A stretch of DNA of 64,000 nt from Sphingomonas natans (GTDB lineage: Bacteria > Pseudomonadota > Alphaproteobacteria > Sphingomonadales > Sphingomonadaceae): NCBI RefSeq assembly GCF_030546695.1, contig NZ_JAUOTP010000006.1, positions 1-64,000 of the forward strand, in the 5' to 3' direction. The translations under genes and the position numbers were made by a program. Numbering within the stretch: position 1 is the first letter of the stretch; the number at the start of each line of letters is the position of its first letter. The notes under the pieces were generated by a model. It was given only the letters and a program-made list of their open reading frames with translations. It made no database searches and was not told the DNA's origin. Of the stretch, positions 15,884 through 23,106 are shown one piece after another.

Positions 15884-17110
15884 TCATCCAACGCCGCTCC
15901 CCGCGCCGGCGCGGTCGGACGCGGCGGAGGTGATGGTCGTCAGCATCTCAGGCCAGTTCTCCCTTACCAAGGCGTGCACGAGCTGCTCGCCACGTCGGGA
16001 AAGCCGATCGATCCACTCAGCCGGCATGGCCGAGAAGTTGGTGGGATAGCCGGCGACCTCCTCGCAGCGGACGAGATCATCGGGTGGATAGCGGAGGCTG
16101 GCGTCCCGCTGGCCCAGATAGGGTAGCAGGAACCCCTTCAGCTCGCCGCCGCGCACCAGATCGTAGAGCCGCGTCATGGCAAGATTCTGCGCTCTGGCAA
16201 AGACGCTCTCGAACGCCGCATTCATTCGCGACAGCATCGTCGAAGCGGGATCGGCCACGTCGAGTGCGTAGCCGGCCCTGCATGCGATGATCCGCTGGTG
16301 ACTGCCGGTGTCCAGGCTGATCGTTGGATCCCGCCCCGGCCAGAACGGCGCAAGGCCGAGATTGTCGTAGACGCCACCATCGGTCAGTGTGATTCGGTGC
16401 CTCTCGGTACGCCCGCTCTTCTCGAACGGCATGTTAGTCTCGATGGCCGGTAATGCAGCCGGGTAGGCCGCGGACGCGGCGACCGCATCGGCGAGTTCCA
16501 CCCCTTCCGAACCGGACGATCCATAGCGCCAGCAGTGTAGGCGCTTCGCAGTGAAGTAGAAGGCAGCCTTGGCCCTCAGTTCGCACGCCACGATCACAAG
16601 TCGAGGACGGTCGGAACGCAGGTCAGTCAGCTTCGCACCATCGAAAACCTTGCTGAAGGTGCGCCTCAGGATCGTCGTCCGGCTGAACCGCCGCAATATC
16701 GGAGATGCGCCAAGCCATCCCCAATTCGGTCGCGAGCGGACCACGGCAAGGGACCGTCGGACGATAAAGGCGGCAGTCCGATCGACGGCGAGCACCAATC
16801 GAGTTCCGATCGCCCGCACGCCTTCGTCGGTAGTGAGCGCGGTACGCACGGCTGGACGAAGGAAGCCCCGCGACAGCACCTCGCGCACTTGACGCTCGAA
16901 GGCAACGAAGTCGCCGGGGTGGCTGCAGTAGATTCCGGCGATAACGCTGCCGCCCGACACGGCGGACATGGTGGAGACGCGCTGCAGGATCCCGAGTTCG
17001 TGGAGCGCACGCAGGCAGCCAAGATGAAACGCCATCGCGCGCGAACCGCCACCGGAAAGCGCAAGCGCGATCCTCTCTCCGGGCTGACCGTCTAGATCAG
17101 GCATCGTCAT
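15884..17110 (-). CDS. Patatin-like phospholipase, candidate CapV-type effector
   Basis: The protein has 408 residues. The patatin fold is shown by the oxyanion loop GGGSRA (20-25), the nucleophile Ser52 in SAVSGGS and the catalytic Asp244 in TDGGVYDN. These enzymes hydrolyse phospholipid acyl esters; in CBASS the CapV patatins are switched on by a cyclic nucleotide and destroy the inner membrane. The start overlaps the 3' end of the E2-E1-JAB gene by 14 bases, so the two are translationally coupled. The C-terminus is a flexible Ala/Gly/Ser tail ending in GSGVG, with a terminal glycine. The effector role is inferred from family and context. Confidence 0.9.
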   Translation of the reverse strand: MTMPDLDGQPGERIALALSGGGSRAMAFHLGCLRALHELGILQRVSTMSAVSGGSVIAGIYCSHPGDFVAFERQVREVLSRGFLRPAVRTALTTDEGVRAIGTRLVLAVDRTAAFIVRRSLAVVRSRPNWGWLGASPILRRFSRTTILRRTFSKVFDGAKLTDLRSDRPRLVIVACELRAKAAFYFTAKRLHCWRYGSSGSEGVELADAVAASAAYPAALPAIETNMPFEKSGRTERHRITLTDGGVYDNLGLAPFWPGRDPTISLDTGSHQRIIACRAGYALDVADPASTMLSRMNAAFESVFARAQNLAMTRLYDLVRGGELKGFLLPYLGQRDASLRYPPDDLVRCEEVAGYPTNFSAMPAEWIDRLSRRGEQLVHALVRENWPEMLTTITSAASDRAGAGSGVG

Positions 17111-19322
17111 AGGAGATCACCCCCTCGACCTGTCCGCGGTCCTGCCAAGCGGTTCGCAGCCAGGTTTCCTCGCATCCGCAGATTATCATGGCGTAGGGGG
17201 CGCCAGCAGGATCCAGCTGCTGGCGGAGGTACGTAAACACGGCCTCGTCGTCGCTGCTCGGTCGGGCGGCCGCGCCATCGGGATGGCTATGCCATTCGCC
17301 GACGTATCGCAGTCGCCCAGCCGTCGCGCCGGCAAGATCGTCGACGAGGGGGCGAAGATCCTGGGCACCGCGGACGAAATAGGTCGGCGCCTGCCGCGAA
17401 TCTGGCGGCGCCGGCAACGCGGCGACGACGTGCAAGACGTTCCGCACGAGATCGAAGGTGCCGATCAGGATGCCACCAGTCTCGTTTGGCGCCGCCTTCT
17501 GGCGGTACGCCCGCATCGCGTCGATGACGCTGCCCGACACGGAAACGCGCAGCATGTCCGATGCGAAGCGGGACGTGGCTTGTACGTCGAGACGTATCGG
17601 CAGCACCGATCCGGTATCCGGATCGAGGCGCCACACCCATGCCGATGGCGCGACGTCTTCGAGCAAGGACGGCAGCCGTCCGGCGGCCAGACCGCTGAGC
17701 ATGTGCACCTGCCACGGCGGCAGGGGACGAGAGAGATCCTGACACGCGTTGGCGTAACGGATCCGATCGGTGCGGGCCGTGGCGAGGTGACCTTCCAGCG
17801 CGGGGCACGCCGCGACGGCAAGGAAGTACTGCGCCTCGATCTCGTCCAGCAGAACGGTGCGGCCGTGCCCCTCGTCCAGCGCGACGAGGTCCGAGCCATC
17901 CGGTCCGAAGAAGAAGCTCGATGCGCGGCGAACATCCTGATCGGCAAGGTACCCGACGACGGCGGGCGAGGCGCTGAAGTCGACGACGAGATCCGCCTCC
18001 CGCATCGCGGCCAATATCCGACCCGTCTCGGCGCCGACACGCAGGACATCGGCGACGATCAGGTCGTTCCCGCCTTCCGCAAGGATGGCGTCGGCCTCGC
18101 AAGCGAGCACCTGCGCCTTGGGATGACCGACCGCCCAGTTGGCCTGCGTCTGTCGCACGGTGTTGTGCGGCAGTACGATATCGTTGTCGATGATCGTCCA
18201 GGTGCCCAATCCGGCGTGCGTGGCGTTCATAATCACGTTGGACCCGATCGCGCCGGCGCCGATAGCGACCAACCTAGCGTCCTCTGCACGGGCGGAGCCG
18301 GCGAACTGCCGCGCCGTTGCCCGATCAAGACGCTGGACGATGCGCCAGCTGAACAGCCTTATGGTTTTGAGGTCGGCCGGTTCGACGGCTCCAGGAAGAG
18401 CGGCCCCCGTCCTCAGCCTTCCTCCGTCTTCATAGGACGACGTCATCCCGAGCTTCTCGCCCAGTTCCGCCAGCGTTTCGGAGGGCGTGTATACCCAGGC
18501 CTCGTAGCTTTCATCCTCGCCTTCGTCGGTACGGCGCTTCGGTACGAGGAGCAGGAACAGCGCCCGGCGTTCCGACGCCGCGGCCAGTTGCTCCGGCTCG
18601 ATTAGCCACGCCCGCAGCTCGGCCTTCAGGTTGAAGCCGAGCCTCGCGGTGAGTTCGACTAGGCTGCCCATATCATAGGGACGGTTGGCAAGCGCACCAT
18701 GAACCTGCGACGGAAGCACTCGCTGGAAGATGTCGAGGCGGAAGTCCTCGGCATCCTTTCGCTCGCGCGACATGATCAGCGTCATCGATCCGCCGCCCTG
18801 ATGCACCTTGTCAATGAACCAGGGACCGGCAATGCTGCCCGACGGGAACACGATGGTATCGGAGGTGGTGGCGATGAGCGGTTCGAGGACCTGCTCCTCC
18901 GCATGCAGGCTGCCGTCGGCCATGCCGGCGAACCACCACCTGATGCGCTCGACGAGCGCCTGGCCCGTCAGGTTGCGGGACAGATCGTGCCACCCCTCCT
19001 CCCAGATGCATAGACACAGCCCGTCGACCTCGTGATCGAGGTTGGTGTGGACCTGCCCCGACGGAAAGTCGTCGCGCAGCGACAGCACGCGCGGTGCGAC
19101 GAGGTCGTCAGCCGACGCGAAGACGATGCGGACGGGCTCGCGATGCAGGATCGGTACCGCCCGATCCTGCGCGAGATCGATCTCCAGCTCGAGATCGACC
19201 ACATCCCGCCCTTCGTCGCGATGTACCTCCCGGATCGTCGCGTACGGATGGTCGACCGAGTACCGCACGTACTGGACGAGGGCACGCGCCAGCCTGGATC
19301 CTGGCGCGTCCTCGCCGCTCAC
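17097..19322 (-). CDS. E2-E1-JAB fusion, ubiquitin-like conjugation/deconjugation protein
   Basis: The product has 741 residues. Residues about 50-150 read as a bacterial E2-like domain: HTNLDHEVDGLCLCIWEEGW contains candidate catalytic Cys103 or Cys105. An adenylating E1/ThiF domain follows (about 345-570), with GAGAIGSN at 355-362, DNDIVLPHNTVRQ and a probable catalytic Cys527 in YANACQDLSR. A JAB/JAMM protease closes the protein: Glu614 in NETGGILIG, His678 and His680 in EWHSHPD, then SSDD near 689-692. It corresponds to Cap2 plus Cap3 of type II CBASS in one chain. The GTG start at 19322 lies 2 bases after the MBL stop. No ubiquitin-like gene or CD-NTase is seen nearby, so the conjugated substrate is unknown. 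Confidence 0.9.
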   Translation of the reverse strand: MSGEDAPGSRLARALVQYVRYSVDHPYATIREVHRDEGRDVVDLELEIDLAQDRAVPILHREPVRIVFASADDLVAPRVLSLRDDFPSGQVHTNLDHEVDGLCLCIWEEGWHDLSRNLTGQALVERIRWWFAGMADGSLHAEEQVLEPLIATTSDTIVFPSGSIAGPWFIDKVHQGGGSMTLIMSRERKDAEDFRLDIFQRVLPSQVHGALANRPYDMGSLVELTARLGFNLKAELRAWLIEPEQLAAASERRALFLLLVPKRRTDEGEDESYEAWVYTPSETLAELGEKLGMTSSYEDGGRLRTGAALPGAVEPADLKTIRLFSWRIVQRLDRATARQFAGSARAEDARLVAIGAGAIGSNVIMNATHAGLGTWTIIDNDIVLPHNTVRQTQANWAVGHPKAQVLACEADAILAEGGNDLIVADVLRVGAETGRILAAMREADLVVDFSASPAVVGYLADQDVRRASSFFFGPDGSDLVALDEGHGRTVLLDEIEAQYFLAVAACPALEGHLATARTDRIRYANACQDLSRPLPPWQVHMLSGLAAGRLPSLLEDVAPSAWVWRLDPDTGSVLPIRLDVQATSRFASDMLRVSVSGSVIDAMRAYRQKAAPNETGGILIGTFDLVRNVLHVVAALPAPPDSRQAPTYFVRGAQDLRPLVDDLAGATAGRLRYVGEWHSHPDGAAARPSSDDEAVFTYLRQQLDPAGAPYAMIICGCEETWLRTAWQDRGQVEGVISYDDA

Positions 19323-19324
19323 CG

Positions 19325-20434
19325 CTATCGTCCCGCCCGCGGAGCTGCACCGCCCAGGACGGTCGCCGCGCCGGCCGCCGCGATCTTCCTCCGCTTCGAA
19401 CCGGTCGCACCAATCTCGATCACAAGCGGCTTCGGCTTGTTCTTGTCGGGATGCTCCATCGTGACGAGCCACTCCCCGCCAAGATCGCTGGCCACGTCCT
19501 TGTAGTAGTTGGCAGCCTGCCGATGAGGCGGCTGCTTGTCGTCGTCGTTCGTCGGGATAGGCTTGCTGGTCGAGATGAGCAGGCCGCCGGACTGCCCCTG
19601 TTCCTCGTAGAGCCACTTGAGCCGCTCAACGGGCACGGTCTTGTCCTTGCCCTTGTCGTCCGCAAGCGACAAGTAGCTGCAGTGGTGGGGGACGTTGTTG
19701 ATGTCCCACTCCAGCCGATGGTCGTTCTTGTGATACCTGGTGATGCGGACGATGTCGTCGATCACTTCGTTCGGGACATCGGCGGACAGGATCATCTTCG
19801 TCGTCCGACCGCCGACGACGAACGTTGCCTGCATAAAGATCGCCGAGCCGTTGCGGTACTCCACCGAGTCGCCGCAGGTCTCGGCGAACGGCGAGTGCAC
19901 GAAGAACTCGACGCCGTCGTGTCCGAGGTTGAACTCCGGACATAGCGTTCCAGCATCGGTGATCAGGTTGCGGCGGGTCTTGGGATCGATGCCGCGATCC
20001 TTGAGGAACTGATCCAGCTTCTCCGGTCGTCCGAAAACGCGGATACCCTCGCCTTCGATGAAGCGGTGACGGGCTTCGGTACGCAGCGTGCGGGCCTGAC
20101 CCTTTACCCCCTCCTCAAGGATGGCGGTGGCGGGGACCCACATTGTCTCTATCTTGATGCGATCGCCGTCCTGGTACTTCTTGGCGTGCTCGAGGTGGAA
20201 CACTTCCTTGGCCCTGGCGCAGTGGTCGGTGTCCAGATGGGTGAACGCGACTATGTCGATCGACTTGGCGCCATCGAGGCAGTCCCGCAGTTCCTTCTCA
20301 AGATCGCAACGCTTATCGTATTGGTCATTGGCGTTGCGCATGTCGGCAAAGTCGAACAGCGCGCGGCGGCCGTTCTCGAGTTCGATCAGGCAGCTGTCGG
20401 CATTGCCGATGGGGAAGAACCGAACGACGTGCAT
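19325..20434 (-). CDS. ComEC/Rec2-type MBL-fold protein, first gene of defence operon
   Basis: This 369-residue metallo-beta-lactamase-fold protein begins MHVVRFFPIGNADSCLIEL, the opening strands of ComEC-type MBL domains. The metal motif THLDTDH (His66, Asp68, Asp70, His71) is the HxDxDH variant of ComEC/Rec2 proteins rather than the classical HxHxDH. ADVPNEVI near 240 and NVPHHCSYLS near 270 fit later metal or active-site loops. The C-terminal tail is Lys/Arg- then Ala/Gly-rich and carries VLGG seven residues before the end. The start follows AGGAGATTGGC, an excellent Shine-Dalgarno sequence. The substrate (nucleotide, nucleic acid or other) is unknown. MBL proteins beside E1-E2-JAB fusions are known from comparative genomics as I recall it. 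Confidence 0.85.
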   Translation of the reverse strand: MHVVRFFPIGNADSCLIELENGRRALFDFADMRNANDQYDKRCDLEKELRDCLDGAKSIDIVAFTHLDTDHCARAKEVFHLEHAKKYQDGDRIKIETMWVPATAILEEGVKGQARTLRTEARHRFIEGEGIRVFGRPEKLDQFLKDRGIDPKTRRNLITDAGTLCPEFNLGHDGVEFFVHSPFAETCGDSVEYRNGSAIFMQATFVVGGRTTKMILSADVPNEVIDDIVRITRYHKNDHRLEWDINNVPHHCSYLSLADDKGKDKTVPVERLKWLYEEQGQSGGLLISTSKPIPTNDDDKQPPHRQAANYYKDVASDLGGEWLVTMEHPDKNKPKPLVIEIGATGSKRRKIAAAGAATVLGGAAPRAGR

Positions 20435-21478
20435 GCCAATCTCCTGGCGGCACGGGTCAGCCGCGAGCTGCGAACATAAGTCGAACGCTTCCTGATTCCA
20501 ACCCGCGTCAGGAGGCCGCAGCAAACCTTTGCGCTTGGGCTAGTACCAACTCGCTGGCCAATTCGGCGGGTAGGCGATCTCGCGCGGCAGTCGCCAACCC
20601 GCGCTGCGCCTTTTCGGTCGCGCGGAGACTTACTGTGATCGCCACCCAAAGGGGTCAGGCCTCCTTGAACCACGCCAAGTGCCTGAGGCCCTACCCGGCC
20701 GAATGAACGAAGGGACGATTACGGCGAACGCCGCCCAAAAGCGCTCGGGCCGCTATCCACCACTTTGCTTGAGGCAGCGTGGTAGCGCGGCCTGAAGGCC
20801 GCATCGAAGCAAACGCGACGGTCGGACGTCGATCGTTAGCCAGTCGGCGATCTTCCGGACGACACGACAAAGGTCGAGGCGCAGCATGCTTCGATGCCGC
20901 GCGCCTCCCACTGCCGGGCGCGGGGAATGCTGACCGACACCACACTGAACGTCCGGAGTAAGAGTTCCCTGCGTGATTGATCAGTGTCGGAACAGCCGGG
21001 GTATCGGAGGGAGACGGTCGCGGTTGACCTTTTTCGAGTTGACCGCGAATCTCGCCGCGATCGCCCTGAACTCGACACCTTGGCCGCCGGGCGCCCGCCT
21101 CGTCAACAATACGGCGGATCCCATCCCCTACTCGATTCCGTTCTTTCAAAAACATTCAACTTGCCTCTGACGCCCGATCAGGCACATTGGTCCTGTTCCC
21201 GCAGAAAAGGCGGGAATGGGGCGTCGAAACCCCAAACCGTAGGTACTCGGTCACCGCTTACAGCGGAGGCCGGGTGGCATGCGCGCATGTCCAGCCGGCT
21301 TGCCGGTAAAGGCGCATGCGCCTGTGCCTACGGTCAGGTTTCGAACATCCGGCTTCGGCCGTCGCTCCGAGTGGACATAGGCGCGACGTATGGACCGAAG
21401 CCCAATCTTCACGCCCGGCTGCGGCTTATCCGGCGCTGCGAGGCTCGCTTTTTCACCGCGTGTGCGGCGGATCCCCCG
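20435..21478. other. Long intergenic region between defence and lasso loci
   Basis: More than 1 kb contains no gene I can support. Near 20520-20640, on the minus strand, a protein-like C-terminal piece (for example LATAARDRLPAELASELVLA) ends in a stop, apparently a remnant. A small hairpin TTCCCGC/GCGGGAA lies at 21196-21216. Promoters for the divergent MBL operon and the sigma-factor operon must lie here, but I cannot place them. Confidence 0.4.
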
Positions 21479-22033
21479 ATGCCGCCCATAGAACATGCAG
21501 CGACGTCCGATGATAGACATCGCGATCGCGGCAAGCGAGATCCGGATTTCCATGCCATCTATCGTGCGGAGGCTAAGAACCTCCTGCGCTATTTCATCCG
21601 ACGGCTTGGAAATGCCGACGACGCTGAGGACCTGACCCAAGAAACCCTTACCCGCTACCTCCGCGCCACCCCTGGCACCCGGGTCGAGACGCCGCAGGCC
21701 TATCTGCGCACGATCGCGAACAACCTCCTGCGCGATCGAGCCGAAAGGAGTTCGACCAAACTCGCCAAGATGTCCGCCCCTCTTGATGAAGGGCTGGACC
21801 GCCCAGCTGCCGACGACGTCCATCGGGATGTCGCGAATAGACAGGAATTGGATTATTACCGCATGGTGCTGAGTAAGCTGAAGCCCATCACGCTTCAGAT
21901 CTTCCTCATGCATCGGGTCGATGGTTACACCCATCAGGAGATCGCCGAGCGGCTCGGCAAAAACATCTGGAGCGTCAAACGTCAGATGGTGAAGGCCATT
22001 GCGCATCTCGACCGGCATCGAAGGCAGCCATGA
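21479..22033 (+). CDS. ECF sigma factor of FecI type
   Basis: This sigma-70 family factor of about 184 residues has a region 2 (YRAEAKNLLRYFIRRL, DAEDLTQETLTRYL) and a region 4 (YTHQEIAERLGKNIWSVKRQ), with little between, as in ECF sigmas. The ATG at 21479 is chosen because the DNA upstream in the same frame is not protein-like. It directs RNA polymerase to the TonB receptor/isopeptidase promoter or other targets. The gene overlaps the FecR-type anti-sigma gene by 4 bases (ATGA). In lasso loci of this type, the sigma/anti-sigma pair couples uptake of the peptide to expression; that link is inferred. Confidence 0.9.
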   Translation: MPPIEHAATSDDRHRDRGKRDPDFHAIYRAEAKNLLRYFIRRLGNADDAEDLTQETLTRYLRATPGTRVETPQAYLRTIANNLLRDRAERSSTKLAKMSAPLDEGLDRPAADDVHRDVANRQELDYYRMVLSKLKPITLQIFLMHRVDGYTHQEIAERLGKNIWSVKRQMVKAIAHLDRHRRQP

Positions 22034-23040
22034 TCGGCTGGTACCGATCTGCGCGAACGCGTTGGCGCGAGAAGCAGGTCTACATCCGCGTGATGGAGAT
22101 GCTCGACGAGCCGACCCGTGGGCCTGGCGTTGCGCGCTGGCTCGCAAAAGACCCGGAACGTAGCGCGATCTACAGACGGGTGTCAGCCGAAGTTGGCCGT
22201 GCCAGCGACGCCGCCTCTCGGCTGCCAGAACTGGGTGATCTTATCCACGCGGCCAGCGCGGGGTCCCATGGCAAGCGTCACGTGTTGCTCGCCGCGACCG
22301 GCCTTGCTGTGGCAGCTGCTGCGGTGGCCGGTGTCGGGCTTACGGTCCTTCAGCGAGACCAGCCCGCTGCGATCGACACTGGCCTGATCGCGAACGGGGT
22401 CGGCGACCGGACCATAATTCTGAAGGACGGCTCGAAAGTTACACTTGAAGGCCCCGCGCGGTTGGTCGCCGACTTCGCTGGCCGTGATCGCTCTATCCAG
22501 CTGCTGGCTGGTAGCGCCATCTTCCTGGTGACCCATGACGCGACGCGGCCCTTCGTGGTCCATGCCGGCGGCGGGGCGGTCACGGCCATCGGCACGCAAT
22601 TTTCGGTTCGCGTCGATGGCCGTGTGTCTGTGCGTCTCATTTCGGGAGTGATCTCGGTCATGCTCCCCAGCACCTCGCCCATCGTGCGGAATCGGCCGAT
22701 ACGCATGACGCCCGGCCAGCAGCTCGTGTTCGATCGTCGGCCCGAAAACCTCCCCACCCCTGCTGCAGACAAGGTGTCTTCCAGGACCACGTTCGACAGC
22801 GTGCCGCTGTCCACTGTCGTCGCGGCAGTCAATCGCAGCTCCCCCGCTAGGATCGTGGTGGATGACCCCGCCGTCGGTGAGCGCAAGGTGTTCGCCGAAA
22901 TCGACATCTCGGACGCGGGCTCCGTCGCGGAGAAACTTGCGGCCACTCTTGGGCTTGTCATCGACCGAACCGTCACCGGCGAAATCCATCTCCAACAAAA
23001 TGTGACACAGATCCGTCAAAAGACCGCCACGCAAAGCTGA
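22030..23040 (+). CDS. FecR-type anti-sigma factor
   Basis: The protein has 336 residues. An N-terminal cytoplasmic part (about 1-80, with ARWLAKDPERSAIYRRV) would bind the sigma factor. One transmembrane helix (about 85-107, LLAATGLAVAAAAVAGVGL) and a periplasmic FecR domain follow (about 125-230; DGSKVTLEGPARL, VHAGGGAVTAIGTQFSVRV). The C-terminal part (about 255-330) looks like the secretin/TonB short-N-like half that contacts the receptor. Translation is coupled to the sigma gene. The signal should come from the TonB receptor encoded next. Confidence 0.9.
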   Translation: MIGWYRSARTRWREKQVYIRVMEMLDEPTRGPGVARWLAKDPERSAIYRRVSAEVGRASDAASRLPELGDLIHAASAGSHGKRHVLLAATGLAVAAAAVAGVGLTVLQRDQPAAIDTGLIANGVGDRTIILKDGSKVTLEGPARLVADFAGRDRSIQLLAGSAIFLVTHDATRPFVVHAGGGAVTAIGTQFSVRVDGRVSVRLISGVISVMLPSTSPIVRNRPIRMTPGQQLVFDRRPENLPTPAADKVSSRTTFDSVPLSTVVAAVNRSSPARIVVDDPAVGERKVFAEIDISDAGSVAEKLAATLGLVIDRTVTGEIHLQQNVTQIRQKTATQS

Positions 23041-23106
23041 TCCTCCCGTCTGACCCGGTGAAGCCCGCGATCGATCGCAATCGCGGGTCGAGCCAGGGGG
23101 CAGATC

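Noticed and set aside
15065-20434. Straightforward call of a type II CBASS locus
   Set aside because: The E2-E1, JAB and patatin parts fit, but no CD-NTase (GS motif and DxD nucleotidyltransferase) is visible in any frame nearby, and an MBL-fold protein occupies the first position.
20520-20560. Possible second tRNA-Lys attachment repeat (CTTGGGCT followed by ACCAA)
   Set aside because: Only eight plus five bases match the tRNA segment, with substitutions between them; this is within chance for a 64-kb window.
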